Assembly: GCA_029204225.1 (NCBI GenBank)
Contig: CM055101.1
Location: 33,051,683-33,115,682, forward strand
Source of the DNA: Diphasiastrum complanatum
Taxonomy: Eukaryota; Streptophyta; Lycopodiopsida; Lycopodiales; Lycopodiaceae
Reading direction: 5' to 3'
DNA: 64,000 bases
Shown here piece after piece: positions 1 to 12,628 of this stretch. The position numbers and the translations under genes are program-made. Position 1 is the first letter of the stretch. Every line of letters begins with the position of its first letter. The notes under the pieces were generated by a model that worked only from the letters and a program-made list of their open reading frames with translations, was not told where the DNA came from and ran no database searches.

Positions 1-34
1 GATTGTTCTTTACGAACTCCACTCTCACTTGTAG

Positions 35-2302
35 GCAGAACCTCCACAACTTATTGTTGGAACACTGGGATGCATATGTCGGATGATCGAAACAAAAAAC
101 CTTAAGGTGAACGCAGTTGCAACTATTATTGTAGATGAGGTACTGCTCTCTCAGCTTTGCAAGGTTTTATGATTTAAGCTGAATGTGTTGCAAATTTTTA
201 CTGGTGGCAAACATTATGCCGTTTTGATAAATGAAGGGTACTCTGACATCATTCATTAATATACTACACATTTTCATATTGAGATGGTCTCTTTTGGCTT
301 AATTCAGGCTCCAAGTTTTGCACAAGCTTATCAATCATAGGAGGGCTTCTACAATTGTCATTGTAGCTGATTTGAGCAATGCTCTTTTTGAAAATAAAAA
401 CCATGCCTTATGCTCTGCAGGTCGATACGAGTCTGCATTCTGCAACACAAAAGCTACTAGAGAAACTTTTGGCTGTGTATACATTGCCAGATCAGCGCCA
501 GACGATTTTTGCAAGTGCCACTATTGCACAACATCATCGCTTTTTGCAAGATTGCATACAACGTAAATGGGCAAAGGTTGTATTAGAGGGAAGTACAAAC
601 TTTTTTCTTACCACGAATTTGAACTTCTTACAAAAACTACTCAAAAGAGCTTAAAATTCTCTTAGCAATCAGGTTGAAGCATGCATTTCAATTTTACTTT
701 GAATAACTTGGTAAAGCATGTATAAACCATAAAAGGTCCCAAGGAGTTAAAAAGGAGTAATGTAAGATTTTTGTTGATGTTAGCATATTACACTTTCCTT
801 ATAGAACAATTACATTCAATGTGCCAATTGATGTCACTGGGCAAGTTCCAATCATTATACTAGGAGCTGGAACTTGATTTTCACGCAGTGGCCCCTTAAA
901 GTCACTTCATGAGCAAGCATTCCATCTAAATTCACAGAGTTTCCAACTAAAAAGCTTCAAGCAATTTTAGCTTGATGTTAGACCTATAGCTTTATGGGGT
1001 TTGGTCAATGTTAAGATACTACAGTTGCCTCACAAAAGAACAATGACATTCGATGTGCCAATTGACATCATTGGCCAAGTTCCAACTATTATATTAAGAG
1101 CTCGAACTTAGTACTCACAATAGATAGGTGAAAGCTGCATGCACTTCACGAACAAGCATTCTATCTAGAATCAGACAATTCTCAACCACAGAGATCCAAT
1201 AGATGTTAGCTTGATGGGAGACCTATAAGCTATCAGACATAATGTAGCAAGGCCCAATATCAGTTGTGCTTAAAGACCTTGAAGGATGCTCAAAAAACCT
1301 TATGCTACATCAAGATGGTTGAAATTTTACATTTTCCTACTGTTTTTGAAGCTTAGGTGCCTGGTTGGCTATCTTAAGTAAATGGTTTTTTGTCAATCCT
1401 TTTTATCCAAATCTTGAAATTTTTGATCTGAATGAAGTTTTTTTAGCCAGGGTTGGCTGCAGGTAGGATGGTGGTGGTGTCTTGGTGGTAGTACTTCCAG
1501 CTATAGAGGCAATTTGGGGTAGGTTTATTACACCACCCTCATGCATCTTTCGTGCCTCCAAGCCTTGTCAAACTGGAAAATGTGACGGATGCAGGCTGGG
1601 CGTGCCCTTCCTCTCCTTGCATGTGATTTGACGCGTTTTTGTGCCCTTCTTGAAGCCTGTGACAGACTAGCTGCAGTCAAGGGATGAACTACATGACTGG
1701 CAATGCCCTTAACCCCCCTTTCTCTCTTGTGGCCTTTATAGGGGATTTGGGGGCGAATTTGCACCCCCCTCCATGGCAGCTTCCAGGCGTCATGCCTTGA
1801 GCTTGTTCATGGGAAACCTACTGCCAGCCACCAGTTTCTAATGAGGCCACATGATTGTGATACCTCCTCAGGTTGTCTTGTTGACATGTATGGGGATGGA
1901 TGGCAGCTCACCGGCTCCCCTTTGCCCTAACGTCATGGGTGGTAGCTTGAGGAATTGTCACCCTTGATGCTCCTGAGGAGCTGTAACCGGTTGCAAACTA
2001 GGCCAGATGAGGGTTATGTCCCCTCAGGGTGTCTTTTTGACATGTATGCAGATGGGTTGCAGTGTGGCCAGTTGCCACCCATGCCCTTAATGCCTAACCT
2101 CATGGGTGGCAACTTGAGGAGCTCGACGCTCTTAAAGAGACAAAAAAGGGGAAGAGGGTGTGAACTATACTCCCTCCTTTCTCAAGTCTCACTTATAAAT
2201 TTTTAGTTATATTATTTCTAAGCTTATTCATTGAGGCTTGGCATGCCTTGTTCTCAAGGCCTTCTTAAGGGTTCTTTTTTTCTATTGTTTTTCAGAATAG
2301 TT

Positions 2303-2384
<82 letters not shown>

Positions 2385-5300
2385 CCATAGAGTTTATCAC
2401 TCAGAACATCAAGGACTGTCTAGCTTGAGATTTTACCAATGTTGATCATTTGATCACTTCTCTCCAATGTCAGATCTCAACATCTAGCCGGAGCAAGATT
2501 GTGCACCATGAGCCAGTCACAACAAGCGTTGCTCCTCCAATGTTCAGCTCCAAATCTTTCTTGGGAAATAAACATCTTGACATTGTTTTGGTCTAGTTGG
2601 ATTGATAAACTTCACACTTTTCTATGCACAAGGTTTGCCTATTGGTTAAGTAGATTGACAAAATGAATGAAAGTTTAGGATTTTGGAGATAATGCATGCC
2701 TCCAGGTCCGATGTTACACATTATTGATCCTAATAAACTTTATGCAGTTGATACAAATGCTAGCCATTATGCTGAAGGAGCAGTCTTTCAATAGGATGGT
2801 AGATTGGTTGCTTTTTGGAGCAGTCCTTTATCAAGATGGTAGACTGGTTGCTTTTGATAGCAAACAGTTGGATCCTGCTCAGATTAGATATTTTACTTAT
2901 AACAAGGAACTTCTTGTGGTCGTTCATGCCTTAAAAATCTAGATGAGTCCAAATTTATGGTAATGATAGATCATAAGCCCTCTAAAGCTAGATGGTTTTA
3001 GTTAATACAAGACTTTGAGTTTGACACCAACTATTGCAGGTGTACGTTAAACTGTGTGACACAAGCCCTAAGCTGTATTGGAGAGGTCAGCTAGTTATGC
3101 TTTGTTGAGATCCAATCCGATCTGTATCTTTCTCTTTGAAATCTTTGTGAAATTAATGGTTATTTGGGTCATATTTGGCATGAGATCCTAAGAGGAATTC
3201 GAGATTTAGTGTTGACCTTGGATCTAGCAAGACTCCAAGAATTCTCAAGATGGAAAGATACTTATGGAGTATTCCATATGAAATAGTCTGCTATTTTGGA
3301 AAGGTAAGTTTGTGTGTCAGATAGGCAAGACATTAGGGCCAAATCCTACATGAATGTCATGATAGCCCAAGAGATTGCCAAAAATTCTTCCTGAGGCATG
3401 TAGTGAAATGTGCAATAAAGAGCTGCTAGAACATGCAATGCACTATGCTTCAAAAAATTCTGAACAGCATCAAGTCACTACTCATGCATTTATCTAAAAC
3501 AAGTTATTATGCAAATAGATAGATGCACACACAACACAAGAACTTGAAAATAGACTGATTCGAACCAGATGCAACGTCAATTTTCAAAATATATTGTGCT
3601 CAATCCCAGTTCTGCCATTGAGCTTGAACACACCATGATTGCCTCCAGAGACTTGCTCCAATTGCGAGCAAAGTAATGCCCAGTTCCATGCGGAAACCAT
3701 GGACAAAAGAGAAACAAAAATGCTGTTAGCGTGGGCTCGAAGACCCAGTTCTCTGATCTTTAAGGCAGCTTGTTAGATCTGACTTTTGCTGTCTAAGGCC
3801 TGAACTTGTCAGCTGGGAAGTGGTTGAATTCTGTCGGTTTTACCCAAGATTAGATCTGAAAAAGAATTTTGTATTTTGGCCAAAGATACACAGATGTAGG
3901 TTGAGTTCTGGCCTGCCTTTACGTGCTGAACTGACTGCAATAGGACAAATATGTATGGCTCAAAATGACCGACTTGATTGCCTGAACACATGATGTTTCA
4001 GATGACCAAAAACAGCAGATATAGCACATGATAATTCCTCGGATAATCGATGGAGATCCGGCCAAGTTTCAGATCTGAATCAGACTTGATTTCCAACATG
4101 AAGCAGATTAAATTTGATCCACCAAACTTCTACTTTTGTCCAAGATAGATGTATTGAATTCCTATGAAGATCTGCCAACAGCAATGACATGCTACTGGAG
4201 CTTTCCATTGGAACATGCATGCCACCAATCCTAAGACAAGACCTAGATTCAACTGAATCTGGCCAAATTTAAAAGTAAAGCAATTTGTTTTTATTGATAA
4301 TAAGGTGCCACTCACATGCATGCAAGTAACAAATTAGATAACATGGTGCATCAAGCCTCAAAAGAAGTTGTGATACAGCTGCAATAGAGTTACTATGGCT
4401 TTGATACCATGCTGGGAATTGGGGAGTCTGTCGATGTAATCTATCGATATATCACATGAACCGTAAGATCGTACATTTAATTCAGCATTCACACAAGAGA
4501 TAGAGAGGTAAATGCAAAGATTTTGATCAATATTTAATCATGAACAAAAATTGGCTCAATAGAGCTCATACAATCTACTACACTCTATCAATTATCAACA
4601 TGAACATGTGCACTCTCCAACTCTTCTTGACTTGTGGAACCAATAAGCCTTAAGGTATGTTTATGGAAATGCTAAGTTGATCACTACGGTGCAATCATGC
4701 AACACATTATGGATACATCTGTGCCACATCATGACACACATTTGAGATGAACCTACATGCACTATGCCATGAAAGTCAACTTAGGTTAGGTCTCCAAAAA
4801 TAGGTTCAGCACGCTTTGTTCATGCATCCAAGCATTGGCATGACTGATGATGATCCTAGTTCAAGTTTCCTCCTTACTCTTGTTTCTGCAATATGCATGC
4901 TTGACGTCCAAGTACCATTTATAATTTCCAAGTTAAACATGTGATTTTCCTAACAGTGACCATGAGAGAGACAGTGAACCGTGACTAATGACCATTTTCC
5001 ATGAACAAATGACAATTGTTTTCCCAAAACAATCAGTTAGTACAAATAGTGGAAATTTTAGGAGGGAATGCAGACTACCAAAACACGAGTATTTGCTGCA
5101 AGAAAGTTTGAGAGTCCATCCACATTAGATATTTAAACATACAAGAAGGAAATATCCTCATTAAGTTAATGGTTGAAAAATCTCTCTTAGAATGATATAG
5201 TAGAGGATGAGCACAAATGTCTGCCAATTTCTAGGTCTAGTAATTTTTTTTTTCTGTGCATGGGTTTCCTTCTGAAAGCCTTCTTCATTAGGTTCACATT

Positions 5301-8300
5301 TTGATTTTTTGGAAGAAATTTTGCAATCAGTATTCTTGTTGCTGAATTTGAAACTCATGTAGTGCAGGCGAATCTGGTCCATGTTCATAGCCAGCCAGCT
5401 GAAAAGATGCCCTCAAATATCTTGCATCACTATGTGGTACCTTCTTTTACCCACATTATAGGGGAGCAGATCCCATGCAAGTGTGATGTCTATTGAATGT
5501 CTCTGGATGGTCATTTTCTGATTCATATTATGCAAGGAGTGGTGGTCTACATGCAGCTGTGTAGTTCTGAGCAGAAATTGGAAGCGTTACATGCAGTTCT
5601 ATGCAGCGATGCACCTCATGCAGCATTTATTTTTGTGAATGAACTGGTACATGCCTACAAATCCTTTTGCATGTGTTCTCTCTCTTCAGATACATAAATG
5701 TGGATGATGCTGGTAATGTTTTAACGGGCTTGGCATTGTTCAATCTTTTTTTGATATACCAGCCTCACTGATCATGCTGACTGCTACTCCTGCACACTCT
5801 CCTTAGTATGGACTGCCTAATAGAAATTTCAGGTCTTCTATTTTTGCCAGTTTTGCGAGAGAAAATGATAAATATGTCTGACCTATAAAGCTTTTCATCA
5901 TAAAATTTCCTGCAAAGTTTTTATAAGATTGTTTTCTTCTTGCACTTGTGCCTTTCAAATGCATGTTATTTTGACATTATCTCTCAGTTTCATCCTTATC
6001 CTCACTCATCATCCATGAGTTTGGGACCCCACTAGCATTAAGAGTTGCAAACGTTTACAATTCCAAAAGGGCTTCCCTTAGTATGCGATTGTTTAACAAG
6101 CTACTGTCGATAAACTTGCATATCTCCACTTTTTTATACAGTTTTCCTAAAAAAAAACTAAGGAGAAGTTAAATAAAAATTTGCATTCCAAAAAGGCCTA
6201 ACCGATGATGCCCTTACAACGCTTTAGCACCTAGTTACTTCATCTCCTCCCAGCCTTTGCTGCATAGAAAGTGATAAGGAGTTCCTTTCCTAGGCTCTCA
6301 TATCCCAGTCCTTAAGCACCCCTTGACCCTAACACATCCTAACAACGACACATGGCAAACTCCATGCACAGTCGACACTTGCCACTTCGCAGTACCTTCA
6401 AGTAGGAGGACTGTCATGTGTCACCCATACATTGGACCAAGTGTCCCATATGACACATGTCTTGTTGGTCGGTCAACTCCTACTTTTTAGGAGGTCAGTC
6501 CAACCAATCCTTAAAAATATGATCCAATACCACCCCATTCCAAAGCTAAGCATGACTCTTGATGTTTGGTACAAACTAATCACCCTTAACCAAACAGGGA
6601 CTGAGACCTATTTCGATTAAGGGCTACCTTACGTTTAGGCTGAGTCTAAAGCCAAATTACACACGTCTATATCTGGATATTGTAGCTATACATGGAAGGG
6701 GATGCTCCTCATGGAGGCTAGGGTTTTGGAGACTTCTATGCACTATCTACCATAGTATCTATGATGGATGTTGGCTCGAGGGAGTCTAGCCATTTGTTAG
6801 ACTGTTCGTTGGGTGGTTCATTCCATAAACTGTACTCTTGTGTGCTTGTTTCTACTCCAAGGATCGTGTGTGGGCATAATAGTGGTATCAAACATAATTA
6901 CAATGGTCACCATAGGACGGTTCCAAGTTGTTTCAATAATTACAAATGTACAACTGTCATATAAAATTGTAAATATTGTTAACAAATGGGTAGAGAGTAA
7001 GAGCTCTGACATCCCTTCTCCCTCAAGAGACATCATCCACGATGACAAAATTTGGGTATTGTGCACAGTCTGCCAAGTAGCAATCGACAGAGGTCTACCA
7101 TGCCATGTGACCAAATAGTCATGGATCAACTTGATTGTGCAAATGCCTCTTTTGCTGGTCCAATACTCGCGTGGTCCATGGCTCGCATCTTCCTGCTCCT
7201 ACAGAGCAATCAAGCCATCTGACAACAATTTATTGCCCTCATGTAAAATCCTTTTTAATCTAGAAACATGAAATACATGGTGCACTTTACAAGTTTTAGG
7301 CAATGCTAACTTTCAAGAAACATCACTTATCTTTTTGACAATTTTCTGCGGTCCATAATAACATGGAGATAACTTGTAACATTGGGCATCTAAAGGGTCT
7401 TGGAGTCCTTGAGTACTTGGAGAAACACCTTGTCTCCGACCTTAGACTCTCTTAGTGTATGTTTTGGATCAGCATATGTCTTAGCTCGATCAAGTTTGGC
7501 CATTATTGCAGTCCAAAAGTTATCAAGGAATGGAGTATTCCCATCAGACACTATGGATAGTGGTAACCTTTGAATATTTGAATACATGCTCAATTTAAAG
7601 GTTAGCTACTACAGACGCATCAATCTTTTTACACATTGGAATAAAATGAGCTGTTTTCATGTCAACCACAACCAAGATAGAATCATTTTGTGATGATGTA
7701 CAAGGTAAGTTGGAGATAAAGTCCATGGATATAGTCTCCTATCTTCCTTTTGGAACAGGTAGGTGGTTGTAATTTACCAAGAACTTTATTCCTTTCTACG
7801 TTAATAACTTGACACTTAGACATTGTCATGCAAATAAAATCTCATTGATTAATAGTACATATGATTCCCTCACAACACTGTAGGACTAGGTTGCTCCATC
7901 TCCTCTCAGACTTTATTGATAAGGAATGCATATTTTGGGCTCTCATATTCCAATCCTCAAAGACCCCTTGACCCTGACACATCCTAATGTTGAAAAATGG
8001 AAAACTCCATGCACAACCAACACTTGCCACTTGGCAGTACCTTAACACATAGGCAAGCAAGTAGGCGTCCGACATGCGTCGCACTCATACACTAGACCAA
8101 GTGTCACAGTGAGCAAATGACACGTCTCCAGTGACCGGTCAACTCCTACTTTTTAGGTGGTCTGTCCAACCAGTCCTAATAAATGACCCAGTACCGCATG
8201 CCAAAGCTAAGCACGACTGTTGAGGTTTAGTACAGACTATATACAGCATAATCACAACAGTCGCCGTAGGCCGGTGCCAAGCCATGTTAATCATTGTAAA

Positions 8301-11300
8301 TGTATAACTGTCGTGTAAAACCGTAAAGATATGTTTTACAAATGGGACAGAGAGTAAACGCTCTGACAGCAACACCAAGGACGAAATCTTGATCACTCAC
8401 AACCTTTTTGTCTCTCTTTCTCTCAAACAATAGAAGAAGGAAATATCACCATAGAAGGGAAAATCACTCACACTTTTTTCTTTTGAAATGCAGATGTCAT
8501 GTTAATGACTGATATTGTTGTAATTGGTCAGTTTGAACTTATAGGTCCCTTAACTTGACTTTTAGGCCTCTTAATTGCATTTAACTACAATACTGTGCAC
8601 AATACAAGTGCACTAGCTTAATGGTTTCCAACTTTATCAAATTCCTACTGCACATAACCTTGGATCTCATATGAATCTTGTTGCTACTCAACTGACTATT
8701 CTTACAGAAGAATAGTCCTTGCTGATGTTTGGTAGATGGAACTAAGAAACGAATATAACTACTCTAGTGCTAGTACTACTATAGACCACTGGACTTGCTG
8801 AGATTGAAGTTTAAAAAATAGGTAATTTTTCGCTAAAAATGCTTCAAATAACTATGTATTGTATTGTTGTCAATATTAACGAACTTCAAAAAAAGTGCTC
8901 TAATGGGAAAAAAATTTATCCTTACTACTGCTCTGAAGGAACTCAACTCAAACCCTTTTCAGGTCTCAAACATAGTAAGAAAGGGTCTTATAATAAACCA
9001 AGGCCTACCATGGAGACCTGGCCCAATCCTTGATCAGTTTGTTGGTGGAGATGGTATAGGAGGGAAAATCAAGTTCAGGTAAGAATCATGAGAAGCTATC
9101 CTAGAAGGCAGCATTTTAACCGCTTGGAAGCACCAAAGAATGTATTTCTGTTATTAAGTTTTTGGGCTGCCAAACATTTTCTGCAGCATCGCCAATGCAG
9201 CAGCTGGTTTGGACTTTGTGCCCTTCAATAATGCAAAAGAGCAAAAATGAGGAACATGTGGCCAAAAGATGGCAAGATACATAGCTTCATAATTTGGTCT
9301 TCCCCTTTGTTAATAATACCTCGTCTGGGTGCTGATACAAGAAACCAAAAGTCTAGTAACTACAAGAGAATAGTGTCAAGCTGGCTACCAAAAGAGTCAT
9401 CCAGTTGGTGAATGCTAGTGTTTACATCTTCCATGTACCATTCACTTGACATAAAACAAGCATTTAGTATGATTCCAGTAAACGGAGATGCTTAAAGCAC
9501 AAACTAGATTTAAAAAACATGATATAAATCAGGATGACTGAACTCATTTTTAAGTAGCCTTTTGGCTTGATGAGGCTGCAAAGGAAAAAAAATTGTGACT
9601 CTGAAAATGTAACAAGCCACGACTTAGAGGTTTTCAAGCCTCAATCTGCCTGTTTTCTCTTCTTGGTACATCGTCAATCTCTTACTTGGCTACATATGCT
9701 AGATCTTGGAGCTACCCTTAAAAAGGGCATGTTTTTTCTTCTTGGTACATCTTCAATCTCTTACTTGGTTACATACTCTAGATCTTGGGTATTATTATGA
9801 ACGTGAGATATGAATCGATTCACACTCACCAAAAAATGGCCTGCTTGCTGTTGGCCCTTGGGTACGCACTTCTCCCGTTCAGAACATTTTTGCCATGGCA
9901 TAGCTATCATGAAATCAATTACTGTTTCAATGGTTTCTTGAGATCTATAGGCTAGAAGCTTTTTTTTGTTACAAAATTGAATTTTTTTTTTCTGGTTCTG
10001 TTGTTCTTCTGGAGATTAACAAGTTTGTTGGTACTCCTTTGCTGATTATGTAGTGTCTTCCTGTTTTGTTGTTTTGTCTTATTCTATTCCTAGCTTGGCT
10101 TTGAAATTCACTCTGAAGTGATTACTTAAAATGGCCTTCACATAAAAAACTTAGTAGCTTCTCTATTTGATGTGGCTTTTTTTGCAGTCAGAGAAAGCAA
10201 AAACAGCTGGAAGCAAACCATCAGTTACTGCAGTGCATGACTACATCTGTAAGGAACTGATTGGAGTTTCTGCAAATCAGGAGTGGGATGTATTGCTTCT
10301 AGAGGAAGACACAAATGTAGATGAACGTTCCGCTACATTTACGGTAAGATTCATACCTTTGGCTGTTGATATATTTCATTCTCCTATACATATGTCATAT
10401 ATAAAGAGAGAATGATATATATTTCATATATCAAGTGAAGGTTCATGCTTATTGACCATGGAGGATAACTTGGAGGAGGTGTAAGTCTTGGCTTTAATTT
10501 CCCAACATAATGCTGGCATGCAAATGGATTGCGAAGAACCACTGTTGGCAGTTGGGTTACCCGCAGTTTTTTTTATGACATGGCCACATTTATTCTTTGC
10601 AATGTGCCTTTCCTGCAAGCTTTTCCACACACAAGCTTTTAATGGATTGGGCTCATGTTTGTGCACCTAAAGGTCAGAAGTGCACAGGGAACAAATGATA
10701 TAGAGTGGATGGTATCTATCTATTATTAGCCGCTCAGCAATATCTTAATTTGAACTTGGATTCAGAAAATTAAAAGGCAACCTTATACATCTTGAGTGAT
10801 ATGATTATGCTGAAACATATGTTCTTCTCTCTGCTTATCACCTTTGTTTTGGGTAATGTAATTATGACTATGGTCAAAATGTTGACAATAAGACCTTATG
10901 TCTGAGGCTCCAAAGGTCTTGAACATTGACTAGATGTTTAACTATCCCAAAAGTATCTCAGACCTGTGCTGATTCAACTACTTCTAAGTTCTTACCCTTG
11001 CTGAACTTTGTTTTACAGCTCCTTTCTCAAACTCCCTGAGTCCCTGCAGACTGAATGTAATTCATGTCTGTTTATGTTCATAGACCAGATTGATGTCATT
11101 ATTTCCCTTAGACCACATGGATCTGATTAACCTGTCCCTCAGTTTTACATAAAAGTAGTGTTTTTCAAGTCTTGTTCTTTCAAAGTACTGCTAGTTAAAG
11201 TATGGAAATTTTTTTGCATAGAGTTCACTTAGAGGTAACAAATCTGAATGCCTGACACTTGTCTCCTATTGCTCTACAACATTTTCCAGAAACTTGGAGG

Positions 11301-11649
11301 CCGATGTTTGCTGATTGCCACAGATCTTGCAGCAAGGGGCCTTGATGTCCCTGAGGTTACCCATGTTTATAATTTTGATTTGCCAACAGCAGCATCTTAT
11401 ATCCATCGAGCAGGACGAACAGCTCGCAGGCCACTAAAGAGCGAGATCTGTACTGTTACAAGTTTTATTTCTTCAAAAGAACTCTTCATCATCAATCGTC
11501 TTGAAAATGAGCTTTCATGCAAATTTTCAGAATTCAAGTTCTCACTCAACACACACGAGCACTGGCATCCTGGAGTAGATTCTGTGCCTCCATGTACTGC
11601 TGATATACCATCCCAATCATCAATGACCATATGTAATGACAAAGGATGA
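35..11649 (+). CDS. RH47: DEAD-box ATP-dependent RNA helicase, RH47-like, 5' end outside window
   Basis: Seven exons join in one frame with phase-0 introns: 35-163, 421-576, 5368-5436, 5557-5646, 10188-10343 and 11290-11649 (stop TGA 11647), each bounded by AG and GT. (The exon list has six blocks; a seventh may lie before position 1.) In order they encode a motif Ib-like VGTLGC, a motif II variant IVDEV in place of DEAD, motif III FASAT, a linker with [14 protein letters not shown], the start of helicase domain 2 ([14 protein letters not shown]), a segment with [10 protein letters not shown], and motifs V and VI as [13 protein letters not shown] and HRAGRTAR. The DEV variant and the VHVH and LLLEED segments match what I recall of plant RH47 (ISE1), an organellar helicase; that name rests on memory. 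Q motif and Walker A lie upstream of the window. The DEAD-to-DEV change is an oddity of this subfamily rather than a break. No stop interrupts the joined frame, so it looks functional. Introns of 4.8 and 4.5 kb are packed with transposon relics. Confidence 0.8.
787..1215. repeat. Degenerate tandem duplication, period about 235 bp
   Basis: Two adjacent copies share the landmarks CAATTGATGTCACTGGGCAA / CAATTGACATCATTGGCCAA, GCAAGCATTCCATCTA / ACAAGCATTCTATCTA, and TTAGCTTGATG followed by AGACCTATA. They are diverged and non-coding. The origin is unknown; a decayed retroelement segment is possible. Confidence 0.6.
1856..2120. repeat. Degenerate tandem duplication, period about 135 bp
   Basis: Each copy carries CCTCAG followed by GTGTCTT or TTGTCTT, then TTGACATGTATG, then GTCATGGGTGG or CTCATGGGTGG and CTTGAGGA. 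The second copy ends in a GC-richer stretch. No coding potential is visible. Confidence 0.5.
2304..2381. repeat. (CT)n microsatellite, about 39 units
   Basis: Uninterrupted CT dinucleotides inside the large helicase intron. Confidence 0.95.
2700..3400 (+). mobile_element. Ty3/gypsy RNase H and integrase-start relic
   Basis: Conceptual translation shows gypsy RNase H features: [16 protein letters not shown], then [18 protein letters not shown], then [13 protein letters not shown], followed after stops and shifts by a VMIDHKP segment that corresponds to the usual TDHK region. Further on, IRAK and YMNVM resemble the run-up to the integrase zinc finger. The phrase [11 protein letters not shown] occurs twice because of a short internal duplication. 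Several stops and frameshifts show it is dead. It lies in the intron in the sense orientation. No LTR was found for it. Confidence 0.75.
4397..4954 (-). mobile_element. LTR-retrotransposon 5' LTR with initiator-tRNA-Met primer site
   Basis: Read on the minus strand, an LTR begins TGTTAGGAAAAT at 4954 and ends CAATTCCCAGCA at 4410. It is followed at once by TGGTATCAAAGCC (4409-4397), a good match to the primer-binding site for initiator tRNA-Met used by most plant Ty1/copia elements. The LTR is 545 bp and has TG...CA ends. The internal region that should follow at lower coordinates has no recognisable gag or pol, so this is a truncated element or a solo LTR with some leader. Confidence 0.7.
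6206..7011 (-). repeat. 3' LTR of the shrunken gypsy element
   Basis: On the plus strand it starts TGATGCCCTTACAAC and ends GCTCTGACA. It matches the other LTR over both halves but carries about 300 extra bases (roughly 6580-6880) that the other copy lacks. Confidence 0.8.
7862..8368 (-). repeat. 5' LTR of the shrunken gypsy element
   Basis: On the plus strand it starts TGATTCCCTCACAAC and ends GCTCTGACA. Shared landmarks with the left copy include CCCCTTGACCCT, CACTTGCCACTT and GGTCAACTCCTACTTTTTAG. Confidence 0.8.
9648..9790. repeat. 79-bp tandem duplication
   Basis: CTTGGTACATC-TCAATCTCTTACTTGG-TACATA--CTAGATCTTGG occurs twice, 79 bp apart (9662 and 9741), in the helicase intron. It is non-coding. 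Confidence 0.8.
10344..11289 (+). other. Last helicase intron
   Basis: The donor GTAAGA follows the exon ending S-A-T-F-T and the acceptor TTTTCCAG precedes K-L-G-G-R-C. No transposon or RNA gene was recognised inside it. Confidence 0.7.
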
Positions 11650-12628
11650 AGCATTTATGGAAATGTAATATAAGTTGGAAATGATTATGAGGTTATCTTG
11701 TTGAAAAGTGGGCCTTGCTGGGGGTTGCTTTACCCTTCGATTTCTCACAAGTGGCCCTGCCCCTTCCTACGAAGGACAACCACATGAACTGGATTCCGCA
11801 TTGTACTTGCTATATTATGTTATGCCCCTTGTTTGCAAAGCAGTGTATTAAAAGATCTGATACGTGGCAGTTTTAGCCTCACTACCAAATGTACATCGAT
11901 AGATATTGATACTGCATGACACGCTTTGCTACTGTTTGCGTCTGAGTTTCCCTTTTTTCTCTGATATGTGTTTTTCACTGATTGAGCAATTGTCTTGTCA
12001 TTGTTATTTCTGACTATCTTTATAGTTCACACAAAAATCCTCAAGAATTGTGCTATGCAGATGCTCACTTGGTTTCTATCAATGTCGGAGTGTTGAGCTT
12101 GTTCACTAGCAGAAGCAGATAAGAACAGGACGATAGGAGGTAAACCATATAAGCTGCCCTCTTTGCGTGATGTGGGGTGGAATCTACCTTAATGCTTGCT
12201 TTTAGCCAGTCGTGATGTTGCACCTTATCAGTCTGCCTAGACAAACGCACATAATTGGTCTCACTGAAACAATGGTTTGCTCTTCATTATCCTTTTGATC
12301 TTGCCAACTACTTTCTAACAATCAGATGTCTATTGCTGGTGTTCAAATAAGTGAGTCACCTCAGACCTGCAGCACAGCAATTAGGTTCTCAGAGCAGGTG
12401 GTCAGGTGAAAAATGACTTGCCACACTTTGTGCAACCTCGGAGCTCTTGATATTAAGATCTTTGGGAGACTCTGGTGTATTACTCACTTAACCCAAAAAC
12501 CTTACGTGACTAGTTATGTGTCACTATCAGTGTATAATATCTGCTACCCCTGCAAATCACTAATTTTCCTGGTCGTGAGAACTCTGATCTCTGACCGTTA
12601 GGTCCGGATTGTAAAATAAACAGCCAAC
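11650..12628. other. Helicase 3' flank and presumed copia LTR
   Basis: The first few hundred bases should contain the helicase 3' UTR. The part next to 12629 should be the 3' LTR of the adjacent minus-strand copia relic, since the minus strand reads polypurine tract then TGTTGGCTG. I could not place the far end of that LTR. Confidence 0.4.

Larger units (their letters stand above)
577..5367 (+). other. Large helicase intron loaded with repeats
   Basis: The donor follows the motif III exon and the acceptor AGTGCAG precedes the exon beginning A-N-L-V-H-V-H. The interior holds tandem duplications, a CT microsatellite, a gypsy RNase H relic and a copia LTR with its primer-binding site, each listed separately. 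I see nothing recognisable in 1216-1855, 2382-2690, 3401-4396 and 4955-5367. Confidence 0.7.
6206..8368 (-). mobile_element. Shrunken Ty3/gypsy element with two LTRs
   Basis: Two LTR copies (6206-7011 and 7862-8368) flank only about 850 bp of internal DNA. On the minus strand the internal part encodes an integrase core piece (SMDFISNLP then [18 protein letters not shown]) and, at 7593-7390, an integrase C-terminal piece ([21 protein letters not shown]). A polypurine tract GAGGGAGAAGGGA ends at 7012, directly before the LTR start TGTCAGAGC. Gag, protease and RT are absent, so most of the internal region was deleted. No clear target-site duplication or primer-binding site is visible. Confidence 0.8.
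5647..10187 (+). other. Second large helicase intron containing a gypsy element
   Basis: The intron lies between the exon ending F-I-F-V-N-E-L and the exon beginning S-E-K-A-K. A compact LTR retrotransposon occupies 6206-8368. The remainder (5647-6205, 8369-9647, 9790-10187) shows no gene I can recognise. The acceptor is preceded by a long T-rich tract. Confidence 0.7.

Noticed and set aside
6818-7129. Opposed 101-103-codon frames that look like a gene pair
   Set aside because: They fall inside the gypsy LTR and its edge; the other LTR copy has a similar frame at 8139-8396, as expected for a repeat.
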